A program made the translations under genes and the position numbers. Of a stretch of 64,000 nucleotides of DNA, positions 1 to 9,204 are shown piece by piece (positions within the stretch are counted from its first letter, which is position 1; the number at the start of each line of letters is the position of its first letter). The notes beneath the pieces are model-generated. The model was not told the DNA's origin. It made no database searches and saw only the letters and a list, made by a program, of their open reading frames with translations. Where the stretch lies: assembly GCA_944389125.1 (NCBI GenBank), contig CALXLF010000003.1, positions 1 to 64,000 of the forward strand, read 5' to 3'. This DNA comes from an uncultured Clostridia bacterium. GTDB taxonomy: Bacteria > Bacillota > Clostridia > TANB77 > CAG-508.

Positions 1-2
1 TA

Positions 3-73
3 CCGCTTAAGCGGTGGCTTGTAATAGGCCCTTATAGGGCAAATGAAAATCCTCCGGCTATGCCGGAGGATAA
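3..73. repeat. Cluster of small palindromes upstream of topA
   Basis: Three short inverted repeats stand in a row: CCGCTTAAGCGG at 3-14, GCCCTTATAGGGC at 28-40 and the strong GC hairpin CCTCCGGC/GCCGGAGG at 51-69. The last could terminate transcription towards the left edge because a T-rich run follows it on the minus strand. The rest of the stretch up to topA is AT-rich, with a tandem ttacatag repeat near 111-128 and no gene that I can support. Confidence 0.5.
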
Positions 74-258
74 TTATGAAAAAAATTAGAACAGAATAAC
101 AGTTTCATTGTTACATAGTTACATAGTTATTTTCATTCTAAAGTATTTTAAATAAAATTTAGTTAATATTATTAATAAAAGAATTAAAGCTTGATTTTTT
201 AATTGGTATGGATTACAATATCAAATATGATAATTTTACGAAAGGAAAAAGAAAATAT

Positions 259-2382
259 ATGATAGATAAATTAGTAATCGTTGAGTCTCCAGCTAAGGCA
301 AATACGATTAAGAAATTCTTAGGAGGTAATAGCAAAGTTGATGCTTCAATGGGTCATATCAGAGATTTACCAAAATCTAAATTAGGTATAGATATTGAGC
401 ATGATTTTGAACCTGAATATATAAATATTAGAGGAAAAGGAAATCTTATTAATTCTCTAAAAAAAGATGCTAAAAATGCAAAAACAATTTATTTAGCAAC
501 TGACCCTGACCGTGAAGGAGAGGCAATTGCATGGCATTTAGCTTATATTTTAGGATTAGATCCTAAAACAGCAAATAGAGTTACATTTAATGAGATAACT
601 TCAAAAGCAGTAAAGGAAGGAATAGCACATCCAAGAAGTATTGATTTGAATTTAACTGATGCACAACAAGCAAGACGTGTCATGGATAGAATCGTTGGTT
701 ATAAAATTAGTCCAGTTCTTTGGAAAAAAGTTCAAAAAGGTTTATCTGCTGGACGTGTTCAATCAGTAGCAGTTAGACTTATAGTTGAAAGAGAAGAAGA
801 AATTGAGAATTTTATTCCAGAAGAATATTGGAATATAACTTTAGTTGCATCAGATATTCCAACTAAAACGAAATTTGAATGTAAATTTATAGGAAAAGAT
901 GGAAAAAAGATAGAACTTCATTCTAAAGAAGAGGTAGATGAGGTTTTGAAAAATTTGGAAGGAGCAAAATATATAGTAAAAGAAATAAAAAAAGGAGAAA
1001 AGAAAAGAACGCCAGCTCCACCATTTACAACTAGTACAATGCAACAAGAGGCTTCAAGAAAAATAAATTTTCCAATTAAAAAGACAATGTCAGTAGCTCA
1101 AGGATTATATGAAGGAGTTAGACTTCCGGAGCATGGGCTAACAGGTTTAATTACTTATATGAGAACCGACTCTACAAGAATTTCTGAAGAAGCAAGAGCA
1201 GCTGCTAAAGAGATAATTACTGCAAAATTTGGAGAGCAATTCTATGAGAATAGATATTATAAAACAAAAAAAGATGCTCAAGATGCTCATGAGGCAATTA
1301 GACCAGCACATATAGAATTAACTCCAGATGAAATTAAAGATAGCTTAACACCTGATCAATATAAACTTTATAAATTAATTTATAATAGATTTATTGCAAG
1401 TCAAATGGCATCAGCTATTTATGATACATTAACAGTAAATATTGATGGAAATAATTATAATTTTAGAGCAAATGGTCAAACTATAAAATTTAAAGGATTT
1501 ATGGTTTTATATGTTGAGGGTGAAGATGTAGAGCAAACAGAAGAATTTACAAAAATCCCTGAACTTCATGAAAATGAAGAAGTTAAAAAAGAAGAGCTTA
1601 AATCAAAACAGAGTTTTACAGAACCACCACCAAGGTATACTGAAGCAAGTTTAGTAAAAGCTCTAGAAGAAAAAGGAATAGGTAGACCTAGTACTTATGC
1701 ACCAATAATAACGACAATTATAGCAAGACATTATATTGAGAAAAATCAAAAACAATTAGTTCCAACAGACTTGGGAAGAGTTGTTAATAAATTGTTGATA
1801 GAAAATTTTCCTGATATCATAAATGTTGAATTTACAGCCAAAATTGAGGAAGATTTTGATAAAATTGCAGAAGGTAAAGAAAAATGGAAAGATGTTATTA
1901 GAAGATTTTATGGACCATTTTCAGTAACATTAGATAAAGTTGAAAAAGAATTAGAACATGTTACATTAGAACCAGAAGTTTCTGATGTACGATGCGAAAA
2001 ATGCGGAAGAATGATGGTTGTAAAATATGGAAGATATGGAAAGTTTTTAGCATGTCCAGGATATCCAGAATGTAAGAATGCTAAACCTTTAGTAGAAACA
2101 ATTGATGTTCCATGCCCAGTTTGTGGAGGAAAAGTTCAAGTTAGAAAAACTAAAAAAGGAAGAAATTATTATATTTGTGAAAATAATAAAGGTGTAGATC
2201 AAGGATGTAATTTTATTTCTTGGAATAAACCAAAACCGGGAGAAAAGTTCGACCCTGAAGTAGAAAAAGAAAAAGTGGCAAAGAAAAAGAGTACAAGAAA
2301 ATCTACGAAAAAGACATCTAGTAAGAAAACAACTAAGGCGGCAGCTAAAAAATCTACTACCAAAAAAACTAGTAAAAAATAA
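259..2382 (+). CDS. topA: DNA topoisomerase I
   Basis: Type IA topoisomerase of 707 residues that relaxes negative supercoils through a 5'-phosphotyrosine intermediate. The Toprim domain opens with VIVESPAKANTIKKF (about residues 7-20) and carries DPDREGE at 82-88. The catalytic Tyr is about residue 300 in TYMRTDSTR. Near the C-terminus are two Cys4 zinc-ribbon repeats (first Cys about 579 and 582), followed by a lysine-rich tail that probably binds DNA. The ATG at 259 is chosen because the protein family begins with this MIDKLVIVESP segment; the frame is open further upstream. The gene uses CGT and CGA for Arg but no CGG. A hairpin terminator follows directly. Confidence 0.97.
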   Translation: MIDKLVIVESPAKANTIKKFLGGNSKVDASMGHIRDLPKSKLGIDIEHDFEPEYINIRGKGNLINSLKKDAKNAKTIYLATDPDREGEAIAWHLAYILGLDPKTANRVTFNEITSKAVKEGIAHPRSIDLNLTDAQQARRVMDRIVGYKISPVLWKKVQKGLSAGRVQSVAVRLIVEREEEIENFIPEEYWNITLVASDIPTKTKFECKFIGKDGKKIELHSKEEVDEVLKNLEGAKYIVKEIKKGEKKRTPAPPFTTSTMQQEASRKINFPIKKTMSVAQGLYEGVRLPEHGLTGLITYMRTDSTRISEEARAAAKEIITAKFGEQFYENRYYKTKKDAQDAHEAIRPAHIELTPDEIKDSLTPDQYKLYKLIYNRFIASQMASAIYDTLTVNIDGNNYNFRANGQTIKFKGFMVLYVEGEDVEQTEEFTKIPELHENEEVKKEELKSKQSFTEPPPRYTEASLVKALEEKGIGRPSTYAPIITTIIARHYIEKNQKQLVPTDLGRVVNKLLIENFPDIINVEFTAKIEEDFDKIAEGKEKWKDVIRRFYGPFSVTLDKVEKELEHVTLEPEVSDVRCEKCGRMMVVKYGRYGKFLACPGYPECKNAKPLVETIDVPCPVCGGKVQVRKTKKGRNYYICENNKGVDQGCNFISWNKPKPGEKFDPEVEKEKVAKKKSTRKSTKKTSSKKTTKAAAKKSTTKKTSKK

Positions 2383-2388
2383 GAAATA

Positions 2389-2415
2389 AAGCCCCTGTAG
2401 CCAGGGGCTTTTTGT
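2389..2415. terminator. Terminator between topA and a convergent gene
   Basis: The perfect stem GCCCCTG/CAGGGGC with a four-base loop is followed by a T-run on the plus strand, ending topA. It lies just before the stop codon of the convergent gene at 2418, so it may serve both. Confidence 0.85.
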
Positions 2416-2417
2416 AG

Positions 2418-2672
2418 TTACTCTTCGTCTGTAATCTCTTCAAAACGATATTTTTGTTTTACATCAGGGTATTTTTCGTGGTCAACCTCTGAAAGAAACA
2501 TTTCAAGAGGTCTTGCATAAATTCCGTCTTTGTGGTTTGTATTTCCTTTGTTGTCCATGCAAGCGTATACAACCAAATCTTCTCCAGTTTCACTATGTTT
2601 TGCAGTTGTTATAACTAAGGCTCTTGAGCCTTTAAAGTGTCTGTACATAGTGAAGGGTTTTACTTCTCTCAT
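2418..2672 (-). CDS. DUF1653 family small protein
   Basis: An 84-residue protein resembling the DUF1653 family: YRHFKG near the start, [13 protein letters not shown] in the middle and [11 protein letters not shown] towards the end are the typical blocks. The biochemical role is unknown. A good ribosome site (GGAGGAAC) lies just ahead of the ATG at 2672. It stands alone between a convergent topA and a divergent gene. Codon choice (GTC, CTT, GAC) is closer to the class 2 units than to topA, but it contains no CGG codon, so its class is judged on composition only. Confidence 0.75.
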   Translation of the reverse strand: MREVKPFTMYRHFKGSRALVITTAKHSETGEDLVVYACMDNKGNTNHKDGIYARPLEMFLSEVDHEKYPDVKQKYRFEEITDEE

Positions 2673-2857
2673 ATTAGTTCCTCCAAGATTAAAATTATTT
2701 AGATTTTTAAAAGGATTTATCTATAAACCTTCATAAATTAGTAACTACTTTTAAATCAAGATAAAAAAGATATATTTTGATTTTTTAAAAGTAAGTTATT
2801 GCAATTATATAACATAAAATAAAAATGTAAATAGTTAAAAGAAAAAAATAAGCTTTT

Positions 2858-2886
2858 TTGACTTAAGATTTCAAAAGAGCTATAAT
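2858..2886 (+). promoter_or_regulatory. Sigma-A type promoter of the 2940 unit
   Basis: TTGACT and TATAAT are separated by 17 bases, close to the vegetative consensus, and lie about 55 bases before the ATG at 2940. Confidence 0.75.
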
Positions 2887-2939
2887 TAAAGAGTATCCAG
2901 GTGAAACTGGGTAACAAATATAGAAAGCGAGGTAGCATT

Positions 2940-3488
2940 ATGGAAAAGGATGCTAGCAAAAATGCACGGATTTTGATGATGAAAGGAGATGAGGTAAAGG
3001 AGATTGATGTTAATCTTCTTCCGAGAAGAGTTGTAAAGGCTCTTGAAGATGCTTACGACCAGACAAAAGTTGTAGGTATTAGCCGGGATACTTATGCTGA
3101 GATGGCGGAAACAATGGCATTTATGCTTTCTGAGTATCGAGAGGAACTGAAAACTGCTGATGAGGAAATGTTCCACCAGGCAATAGCGTTTGCCAACGGA
3201 TTTGGCATAGATTCTCGAGATTCAAGATTTCTGTTCGACACATTTTGCTGGATTGATAGAAACATTGCTGAGCATGGCAATAAGTTCACCAGCAAGGATG
3301 TCAATTCGCGTGAGATCCGGGCTTATTTGAAAAGTCAGTACGGTCATTGCACATACAATGACATGTACAGAGATTTTAAACATTGGGCAAGAGAACTCTT
3401 CACGTCTCGCGGAATGAGAGTGGGTTTTGTAAAACTCGCCAAGTTTTATTATTCTGTGGTGACAAATGAGCAGCTCCAGATGGCATAA
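2940..3488 (+). CDS. Conserved hypothetical protein, class 2 unit
   Basis: A 182-residue, probably cytosolic, charged protein that I do not recognise; no signal peptide or membrane segment is visible. The ATG at 2940 follows a GAGGT ribosome site, and the predicted 5' leader starts at the TTGACT/TATAAT promoter. Three in-frame CGG codons (codons 10, 49 and 127) read straight through as Arg in a continuous frame, unlike the host-type genes nearby, and G/C-ending codons are frequent. It is monocistronic, with its own terminator. I infer that it was acquired. No function is proposed. Confidence 0.8.
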   Translation: MEKDASKNARILMMKGDEVKEIDVNLLPRRVVKALEDAYDQTKVVGISRDTYAEMAETMAFMLSEYREELKTADEEMFHQAIAFANGFGIDSRDSRFLFDTFCWIDRNIAEHGNKFTSKDVNSREIRAYLKSQYGHCTYNDMYRDFKHWARELFTSRGMRVGFVKLAKFYYSVVTNEQLQMA

Positions 3489-3510
3489 ATCTGTGTTAAA
3501 CCTCGAAAAC

Positions 3511-3553
3511 TTGAGCTCCACGTCTTCGGACGTTGGAGCTCTTGCTTTTTTTA
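3511..3553 (+). terminator. Terminator of the 2940 unit
   Basis: GAGCTCCACGT pairs with ACGTTGGAGCTC around a cttcgg tetraloop-like turn, followed by a T-run. The CGG here is non-coding. Confidence 0.88.
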
Positions 3554-3673
3554 ATGAAATGAATTAAAATACTAAAATACGAGTTAAGAGGAAGATTTTC
3601 TTGGCTTGTAAAATTTTAAAAAATGTGACAAAAGAATTGTTATTTTGTCACAAAAAGTAAGGAATTTGTAAAT

Positions 3674-5011
3674 ATGAAAGATTATATAACTGTTATTGGA
3701 GGAGGTTTAGCTGGTTCGGAGGCTGCTCTTCAAATTGCTAAAAATAAAATAAAAGTTAAACTTTATGAGATGAAACCAGTAAAATTTTCTCCAGCACATT
3801 CAAATAAAAATTTAGCAGAAATTGTTTGTAGCAATTCTTTTAAATCAAATTTATTAACTAATGCATGTGGACTTTTAAAAGAGGAATTAAGAATTTTAGG
3901 TTCTGAATTAATTCCTGTTGCTGACAAAGTAAAAGTTCCAGCAGGTCAAGCATTAGCTGTTGATAGAGAAAAGTTTTCTCAGGAGATTACAAAATTAGTT
4001 GAAGAAAATGAATATATAGAAATAGTTCGTGAAGAAGTAGTAGAGATTCCAAAGAAAGGAATAGTCATAATCGCAACAGGTCCTCTTACTTCAGAAAAAT
4101 TGTCAAATCAAATCTCAAAATTAATTGATTCAAATGGATTATATTTTTATGATGCAGCAGCTCCTATAATTGAAAAAGATTCAATAAATATGAATATCGC
4201 ATTTGTTGGAAATAGGTATGAGCAGGAGAGAGGAAGAGATGAATCTATAGAAGATTGGACAAAAAGGCTTGAGTCACAAGAAGATAGCTATATAAATCTT
4301 CCTATGAACAAAGAAGAATATGAAAAATTTGTTATAGAGCTTGTAAATGCAGAAACTGTAGTTTTACATGATTTTGAAAAAAGAGAAGTCTTTGAAGGGT
4401 GCATGCCGATTGAAATTATGGCAAAAAGAGGCTTAGATACTTTAAGATTCGGACCTTTAAAACCAGTTGGATTTACAGATAAAAGAATTGGTAGAAGACC
4501 TTATGCAGTAGTTCAATTAAGACAAGATAACACAGATGGAACTTTATTTAATATGGTAGGATTTCAAACAAATTTAAAATATGGAGAACAAAAAAGAGTA
4601 TTTTCAATGATTCCAGGTTTAGAAAATGCAAATTTTGTAAAATATGGAGTTATGCATAGAAATACATATATAAATTCTCCAAAGTTGTTAGATGAAACAT
4701 ATAATTTAAGAAAAAATAATAATATATATTTTGCAGGGCAAATCACAGGTGTTGAAGGTTATGTAGAATCAATTTCTTCTGGATTTGTTGCTGGAATAAA
4801 TGCAGTGCAGAGATTTTTAAATAAAGAGAAAATAGTTTATCCAAATGAAACTGTTATAGGTTCTTTGACTTCATATATTTCGACTGAAAAAGAGAATTTT
4901 CAGCCAATGAATGCTAATTTTGGAATATTGCCAGAACTACCAGAAAAAATAAGAGATAAAAAAGAACGTTATAAAAAATTAGCTGAAAGAAGTTTAAATA
5001 AAATTAGATAA
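3674..5011 (+). CDS. trmFO: Folate-dependent tRNA (uracil-54-C5)-methyltransferase
   Basis: TrmFO, 445 residues, makes ribothymidine at position 54 of tRNA using methylene-tetrahydrofolate and FADH2. The N-terminal dinucleotide-binding motif [12 protein letters not shown] (about residues 7-18) binds FAD, and the family block [11 protein letters not shown] contains the conserved Cys. The C-terminal [15 protein letters not shown] block is also typical. Length matches the family. In many Bacillota trmFO lies close to topA; here one class 2 unit and one DUF1653 gene intervene. Gly codons in TTC-GGA contexts are in the normal frame, and no CGG codon is present. Confidence 0.96.
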   Translation: MKDYITVIGGGLAGSEAALQIAKNKIKVKLYEMKPVKFSPAHSNKNLAEIVCSNSFKSNLLTNACGLLKEELRILGSELIPVADKVKVPAGQALAVDREKFSQEITKLVEENEYIEIVREEVVEIPKKGIVIIATGPLTSEKLSNQISKLIDSNGLYFYDAAAPIIEKDSINMNIAFVGNRYEQERGRDESIEDWTKRLESQEDSYINLPMNKEEYEKFVIELVNAETVVLHDFEKREVFEGCMPIEIMAKRGLDTLRFGPLKPVGFTDKRIGRRPYAVVQLRQDNTDGTLFNMVGFQTNLKYGEQKRVFSMIPGLENANFVKYGVMHRNTYINSPKLLDETYNLRKNNNIYFAGQITGVEGYVESISSGFVAGINAVQRFLNKEKIVYPNETVIGSLTSYISTEKENFQPMNANFGILPELPEKIRDKKERYKKLAERSLNKIR

Positions 5012-5012
5012 A

Positions 5013-5045
5013 AAATGGGACAATAGAACTGCACTATGTCCTAAA
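5013..5045 (+). repeat. Imperfect inverted repeat after trmFO
   Basis: GGGACAATAG and CTATGTCC form an imperfect stem flanked by A/T runs. It resembles, in reverse orientation, the GGGACA palindromes at 43486 and 52764, and may also end trmFO transcription. Confidence 0.4.
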
Positions 5046-5070
5046 AAATATTTATTAGTAAAAAAAGAAT

Positions 5071-5100
5071 TACCCCCTCCTGTAGAAGCGAGGGGGTGGA
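5071..5100 (-). terminator. Terminator of the 5103 unit
   Basis: ACCCCCTC/GAGGGGGT form a GC-rich hairpin directly after the minus-strand stop, followed on that strand by AATTCTTTTTTT. Confidence 0.85.
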
Positions 5101-5102
5101 TT

Positions 5103-6170
5103 TTACTGGAACTTTACTGCTACAAACTGATTTGTACTGCCAGAGGCAAAACCAATTTCGCTTGTTACGTTCAGCACTAGGATTTCTCCATCGTACTTCG
5201 AAACATCAACAGTTTGTTTCCAGTCATTCGACTTGGTTAACGGGTTACACTCAAACTCTGCAACCGTGCCATCAGCTTTACCAAGCTGTACAGAGATTCT
5301 ACTTACGTCATCACTGACGTTACCAGCAGAAATTGTAAGCTTTTTTGCTGAAGTCAAAACTGGATTAGCAACAGATTCATCAAATGTCTGATATCCTGTA
5401 ACAGCGACATCATTAATGAACATCTGAGGATTGGCTGTTCCAGCAGTGTTTTCAGCTGGCTGTACTGGCTGTGTAGACAAAGTTTGCTCAGATCCAGTGC
5501 TTTCTGTGCTACCATCTGATTCTTCTGACTCTGGAAGATGTACTTTAAAGTACTCATATGTGTTGTGTGGAGGTGTGCTGTTGTCAGCTACACTAATTGC
5601 AACTATTATGGTACCGCTATAATCACTAAGTTTCATATTTGCGGTCCAATTATTGTCGCTCCAGAGAATGTATTCATCGCCATTGCTGACTCCGTTTTCA
5701 CTCTCTGTCCAAACACGTACTCGTTTCACAGGTTGGTTGTTTCCAACTACTGCCTGGATAAGTACATTTCCATCATCAGAAAATTCATTCAAGTTAATAG
5801 GCTGAGTGTTCATTATATCTTCTTTTGGATAGGTTTCGACCAAGGCTCCATTGAAGAATACACTGACACCAGACATAACCACAGATGAATTACTGTCTGA
5901 ACTGTTAGAACTTTCTTCGTCAGCAGCATCGCTAGAACTGGACTCCGCAGAGTCAGCATTTTCAGATTCTTCAGAATCTTTAGCTTCTTCGCTGCTTTCG
6001 ATAACTTCTGGAGTTGGTTCAGTATTTCCTGAATTTGCACTTTGTACACATACTGCGATAATCAGAATAATACTGATTATAAAAATTATCGCTACAGCAA
6101 TGACAAACTTAATAGATGTCTTCAGGCCACTGAATTTTCTCCATATGTCATAGAATGGGTTCCGTCTCAT
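5103..6170 (-). CDS. Membrane-anchored extracellular protein, class 2 unit
   Basis: A 355-residue protein with a short basic cytoplasmic start, one hydrophobic segment (about residues 20-44, IAVAIIFIISIILII) and a Ser/Glu/Asp-rich linker (about 50-95), followed by two probable beta-sandwich domains that I cannot assign. The linker and single anchor suggest display outside the membrane. The ATG at 6170 is preferred over an upstream ATG at 6194 because GAAAGGAAGG sits just ahead of it. The third codon is CGG, read as Arg in frame. The unit has its own promoter at 6253-6281 and its own terminator. Confidence 0.75.
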   Translation of the reverse strand: MRRNPFYDIWRKFSGLKTSIKFVIAVAIIFIISIILIIAVCVQSANSGNTEPTPEVIESSEEAKDSEESENADSAESSSSDAADEESSNSSDSNSSVVMSGVSVFFNGALVETYPKEDIMNTQPINLNEFSDDGNVLIQAVVGNNQPVKRVRVWTESENGVSNGDEYILWSDNNWTANMKLSDYSGTIIVAISVADNSTPPHNTYEYFKVHLPESEESDGSTESTGSEQTLSTQPVQPAENTAGTANPQMFINDVAVTGYQTFDESVANPVLTSAKKLTISAGNVSDDVSRISVQLGKADGTVAEFECNPLTKSNDWKQTVDVSKYDGEILVLNVTSEIGFASGSTNQFVAVKFQ

Positions 6171-6252
6171 AAAATCCTTCCTTTCTGCCGGCACTCCGGC
6201 GTCAGACCAATATTATTGTTTCTTGCTCACGTTCCCGCTTGCCATCACTTTA

Positions 6253-6281
6253 ATTATAACAAAAATTTGTTTTTTATGCAA
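6253..6281 (-). promoter_or_regulatory. Promoter of the 5103 unit
   Basis: On the minus strand TTGCAT and TATAAT are 17 bases apart. The leader of about 80 bases that follows holds a small GCCGG-rich hairpin just before the ribosome site. The remaining sequence to 6444 is AT-rich and contains the leader of the 6445 gene. Confidence 0.75.
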
Positions 6282-6444
6282 TATTCTAAATTTGCACGTA
6301 TGATATACAACTTTACTATTGTATTATTAATTAGATTTCTTTACAGATTAAAGAATATATGATAAAATTTACATAATTAGGGTTTGAAAAAGTTCGAGCA
6401 TATATACAAATCCTAATATAATAATTACAATTTGGAGGAAAATC

Positions 6445-7101
6445 ATGGAAAGACGGAGAAAAAGAAGGATTATAATTGGGAGTATTATTGTAGTAATAGC
6501 AGTATTTGTAGGAATAGTTACTTTTAATTCGAGTTTTTTTACAAGTCAGGTAAAAGAGCTTAAAGGAGAGCTTATTGGTAATGAATATGTTATCGATTAT
6601 TATGACAATTTTGGTAACAATATTCTGACTGTAACCGGTGAGAAAATTGGCATGAATGCTAATTATACAAGACAGAAAATCATTAATAGTGATGGAACAG
6701 AAGCATATGCTTATGATGAAAGTAGCGTAGTTTCGATCACTATAGATGGTCACAATATGGGCCAGACCGGAAATACTGTAATATTTGCTGAAAAAGGACT
6801 TGATAAGCTGGAAGATTTTGAAATGCCGACAGAATTAAATGGAAACGGTGGTGGAACTATTAATTCCATTGATAGAAAATTGAATCATTTCAAAAATCTT
6901 ATGGGCAAAGAACAGATTGTTGTTGTTTGTTCTCAGCTTGGAACTCCAATCGCTGTTTACGGCGGAGACAAGGTGTATGAGGAGGTTTGTGAAGACCTTC
7001 CGAAGACGACATTATTCAACATTGATGGAAAGATGCTTTATATTCATAGAGCAAATATGATTTTCTTCGATGGAGAACTGATGGAATATAGTGAAAACTA
7101 A
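6445..7101 (+). CDS. DUF5052-like lipid/membrane-anchored protein, class 2 unit
   Basis: A 218-residue protein with a basic start (MERRRKRR), one hydrophobic segment (about 9-27) and a soluble domain whose pattern (KELKGELIGNEYVIDYYDN, then NILTVTGEKI) resembles the DUF5052 family of Bacillota. Function is unknown; topology suggests an external domain. Codon 4 is CGG in frame. The ribosome site TTGGAGG precedes the ATG. A 12-base sequence in the leader (6392-6403) is the exact reverse complement of 7105-7116 just after the stop, so the mRNA ends could pair. Monocistronic, with a terminator. Confidence 0.72.
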   Translation: MERRRKRRIIIGSIIVVIAVFVGIVTFNSSFFTSQVKELKGELIGNEYVIDYYDNFGNNILTVTGEKIGMNANYTRQKIINSDGTEAYAYDESSVVSITIDGHNMGQTGNTVIFAEKGLDKLEDFEMPTELNGNGGGTINSIDRKLNHFKNLMGKEQIVVVCSQLGTPIAVYGGDKVYEEVCEDLPKTTLFNIDGKMLYIHRANMIFFDGELMEYSEN

Positions 7102-7116
7102 ATAATATGCTCGAAC

Positions 7117-7158
7117 ATGTGCCTGCGGATCACTTGTGATCATGTAGGCTTTCTTTTT
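7117..7158 (+). terminator. Terminator of the 6445 unit
   Basis: GCCTGCGGATCA and TGATCATGTAGGC form a long stem followed by TTTCTTTTTT. Confidence 0.85.
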
Positions 7159-7219
7159 TATATTTAAAAGTTACTTTACTTTAAATATTTAATAATAATC
7201 TTCAATTCTAAAAAAGTAG

Positions 7220-7248
7220 TTGTTTTTTGCGCTTTTTTGATATATAAT
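7220..7248 (+). promoter_or_regulatory. Promoter of gatC
   Basis: TTGTTT and TATAAT with a 17-base spacer lie about 35 bases upstream of the gatC start. Confidence 0.6.
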
Positions 7249-7281
7249 AGTCAATATTTAAACGGAAAGGGAGAATGTTTT

Positions 7282-7569
7282 ATGTCTATTAGTAAAGAAG
7301 AGATTATTCACATTGCAAAACTTGCTTGTCTTAATCTATCTGAAAAAGAAATTGAAGGATATACAAAAGATATGCAAGAAATTTTAGAATTTGCAAATAC
7401 TGTTAATAATGTTAATACTGAAGAAATTAAAGAAACAATAGGAGCAAATGATAATTATAATGTGTTTAGAAAAGATGAAGTTAAACAAACAGTATCAAAA
7501 GAAGAATTACTTAAAAATGCGCCAAGTCAAGATGATGGAATGTTTAGAATTCCAAAAGTAATTCAGTAA
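7282..7569 (+). CDS. gatC: Asp/Glu-tRNA amidotransferase subunit C
   Basis: GatC, 95 residues, the small subunit that stabilises GatA in the GatCAB complex, which converts Glu-tRNA(Gln) and Asp-tRNA(Asn) to the amide forms. The family pattern is clear: ISKEEIIHIAKLACLNLSE at the start and an FRKDEV block at about residue 66. The ATG at 7282 follows AAAGGGAG; the longer open frame from 7237 includes promoter sequence and is rejected. It is separated from gatA by a large palindrome, an unusual break inside this operon. Confidence 0.95.
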   Translation: MSISKEEIIHIAKLACLNLSEKEIEGYTKDMQEILEFANTVNNVNTEEIKETIGANDNYNVFRKDEVKQTVSKEELLKNAPSQDDGMFRIPKVIQ

Positions 7570-7570
7570 G

Positions 7571-7693
7571 GCTATTGTTAGAAACGGCATCTTGCACGTT
7601 TTCACTTTGTCGGAACCTAATCAACGTACAACATGTACACCTTATATGTATCCTTGGTCGTGAAAACGCACAATACACATTTCTAACAACAGC
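7571..7693. repeat. 123-base imperfect palindrome between gatC and gatA
   Basis: The left arm (7571-7607, GCTATTGTTAGAAACGG...) pairs with the right arm (about 7657-7693), sharing TTGTTAGAAA and CGTTTTCAC blocks. The loop holds a second small GTACaacatGTAC palindrome. The high secondary structure between two subunit genes suggests a mobile palindromic element or a transcript-processing site. Confidence 0.7.
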
Positions 7694-7728
7694 AATAAAC
7701 AAGTATGTTATGGAAGGAGATTAGAAAA

Positions 7729-9204
7729 TTGAAGTTATATGAATATACAGCTCATGAGTTAGCTGAAATGTTAGATAAAAAAGAGATTTCATCTGAAGAA
7801 CTTACAAAAGCATATTATGATAGAATTCGTGAAAAAGATGGAGAAGTAAAAGCTTATGTTTCTTTAATGGAAGATAAAGCATTAAAAAGAGCAAAACAAG
7901 TTGATGAGAAACGTGCTAAAAATGAAAAAGTTGGAAAATATGCTGGAATTCCAGTTGGTATAAAAGATAATATGTGTATAACAAATACAAAAACTACATG
8001 TAGTTCTAAAATGTTAGAGAATTTTGTTTCACCTTATAATGCAACAGTTATAGAAAAATTAAATGATGAAGATTTAGTTTTCCTAGGAAAATTAAATATG
8101 GACGAGTTTGCTATGGGAAGTTCAACAGAAACTTCTGCATTTTTTAAAACTCATAATCCATGGGATTTAGATAGAGTTCCAGGAGGTTCATCAGGTGGAA
8201 GTGCTGCAGCAGTAGCAGCTGATTTAGCTCCTTGGACATTAGGAAGTGATACAGGTGGAAGTATTCGTCAGCCATCTTCACTATGTGGAGTAGTAGGATT
8301 AAAACCAACATATGGACTAGTTTCAAGATATGGATTAGTCGCTTTTGCTTCATCTTTAGACCAAATTGGACCAATAACAAAAGATGTTACAGATTCAGCA
8401 ATTTTATTAAATTTAATATCAGGACATGATGAAAAAGATTCAACATCTTTAAAATTAGAGAAAAAAGATTATACTAAAGCTTTAGTAAATGATGTAAAAG
8501 GAATGAGAATAGGACTTCCAAAAGAATATATTGGAGAAGGAATAAATGAAGAAGTAAAACAGGCAATTTTAGAAGTTGCTAAAAAATATGAAGAAATGGG
8601 TGCTACCGTTGAAGAATGTTCTTTAGATGTTGGAAAATATGCAACAGCAGTTTATTATATTATAGCTTGTGCAGAAGCAAGTTCTAACTTAGGAAGATTT
8701 GATGGAATTAGATATGGTTATAGAACGGAAAAATTTGAAAATTTAAAAGATATTTATAGAAATTCAAGAAGTGAAGGATTTGGACCAGAAGTTAAAAGAA
8801 GAATTATATTAGGAACTTATGTACTTTCTTCTGGATATTATGATGCATATTATAAAAAAGCTCAGAAAGTTAGAACTGTTATAAAAGATGCTTATAATGA
8901 ATTATTCAAAAAATATGATTTATTATTAACTCCTACATCTCCAACAACAGCATTTAAGATGGGAGAAAAATCAAGTAATCCATTAGAGATGTATTTAGCA
9001 GATATTTGTACAGTTCCAGTAAATATAGGTGGACTTCCAGGAATGAATATTCCATGTAAATTAGATAGTAAAGGTCTTCCAATAGGATTCCAATTAATTT
9101 CAAATAGTTTTGAAGAAGAGAAAATATTTAGAGCAGCTTATACTTACGAACAAAATACAAACTTTAAAGCTAACAAACCAAAATTTAAAGGAGGCGATAA
9201 ATAA
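7729..9204 (+). CDS. gatA: Asp/Glu-tRNA amidotransferase subunit A
   Basis: GatA, 491 residues, the amidase that frees ammonia from glutamine. The Ser-cisSer-Lys triad is complete: Lys79 in GIKDN, cis-Ser154 in [10 protein letters not shown] and nucleophile Ser178 in [11 protein letters not shown]. The TTG at 7729 is chosen as start because GGAAGGAGA lies eight bases before it and the family starts with this [10 protein letters not shown] segment; an in-frame ATG at 7705 lies before the ribosome site. Its stop overlaps the gatB start by one base. Confidence 0.96.
   Translation: MKLYEYTAHELAEMLDKKEISSEELTKAYYDRIREKDGEVKAYVSLMEDKALKRAKQVDEKRAKNEKVGKYAGIPVGIKDNMCITNTKTTCSSKMLENFVSPYNATVIEKLNDEDLVFLGKLNMDEFAMGSSTETSAFFKTHNPWDLDRVPGGSSGGSAAAVAADLAPWTLGSDTGGSIRQPSSLCGVVGLKPTYGLVSRYGLVAFASSLDQIGPITKDVTDSAILLNLISGHDEKDSTSLKLEKKDYTKALVNDVKGMRIGLPKEYIGEGINEEVKQAILEVAKKYEEMGATVEECSLDVGKYATAVYYIIACAEASSNLGRFDGIRYGYRTEKFENLKDIYRNSRSEGFGPEVKRRIILGTYVLSSGYYDAYYKKAQKVRTVIKDAYNELFKKYDLLLTPTSPTTAFKMGEKSSNPLEMYLADICTVPVNIGGLPGMNIPCKLDSKGLPIGFQLISNSFEEEKIFRAAYTYEQNTNFKANKPKFKGGDK

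Noticed and set aside
4440-4460. CGG strings in trmFO, murE, asnS and others as further shift sites
   Set aside because: There the CGG straddles codons (such as TTC-GGA or TCG-GAG) in an intact frame, so CGG is never in the A site.
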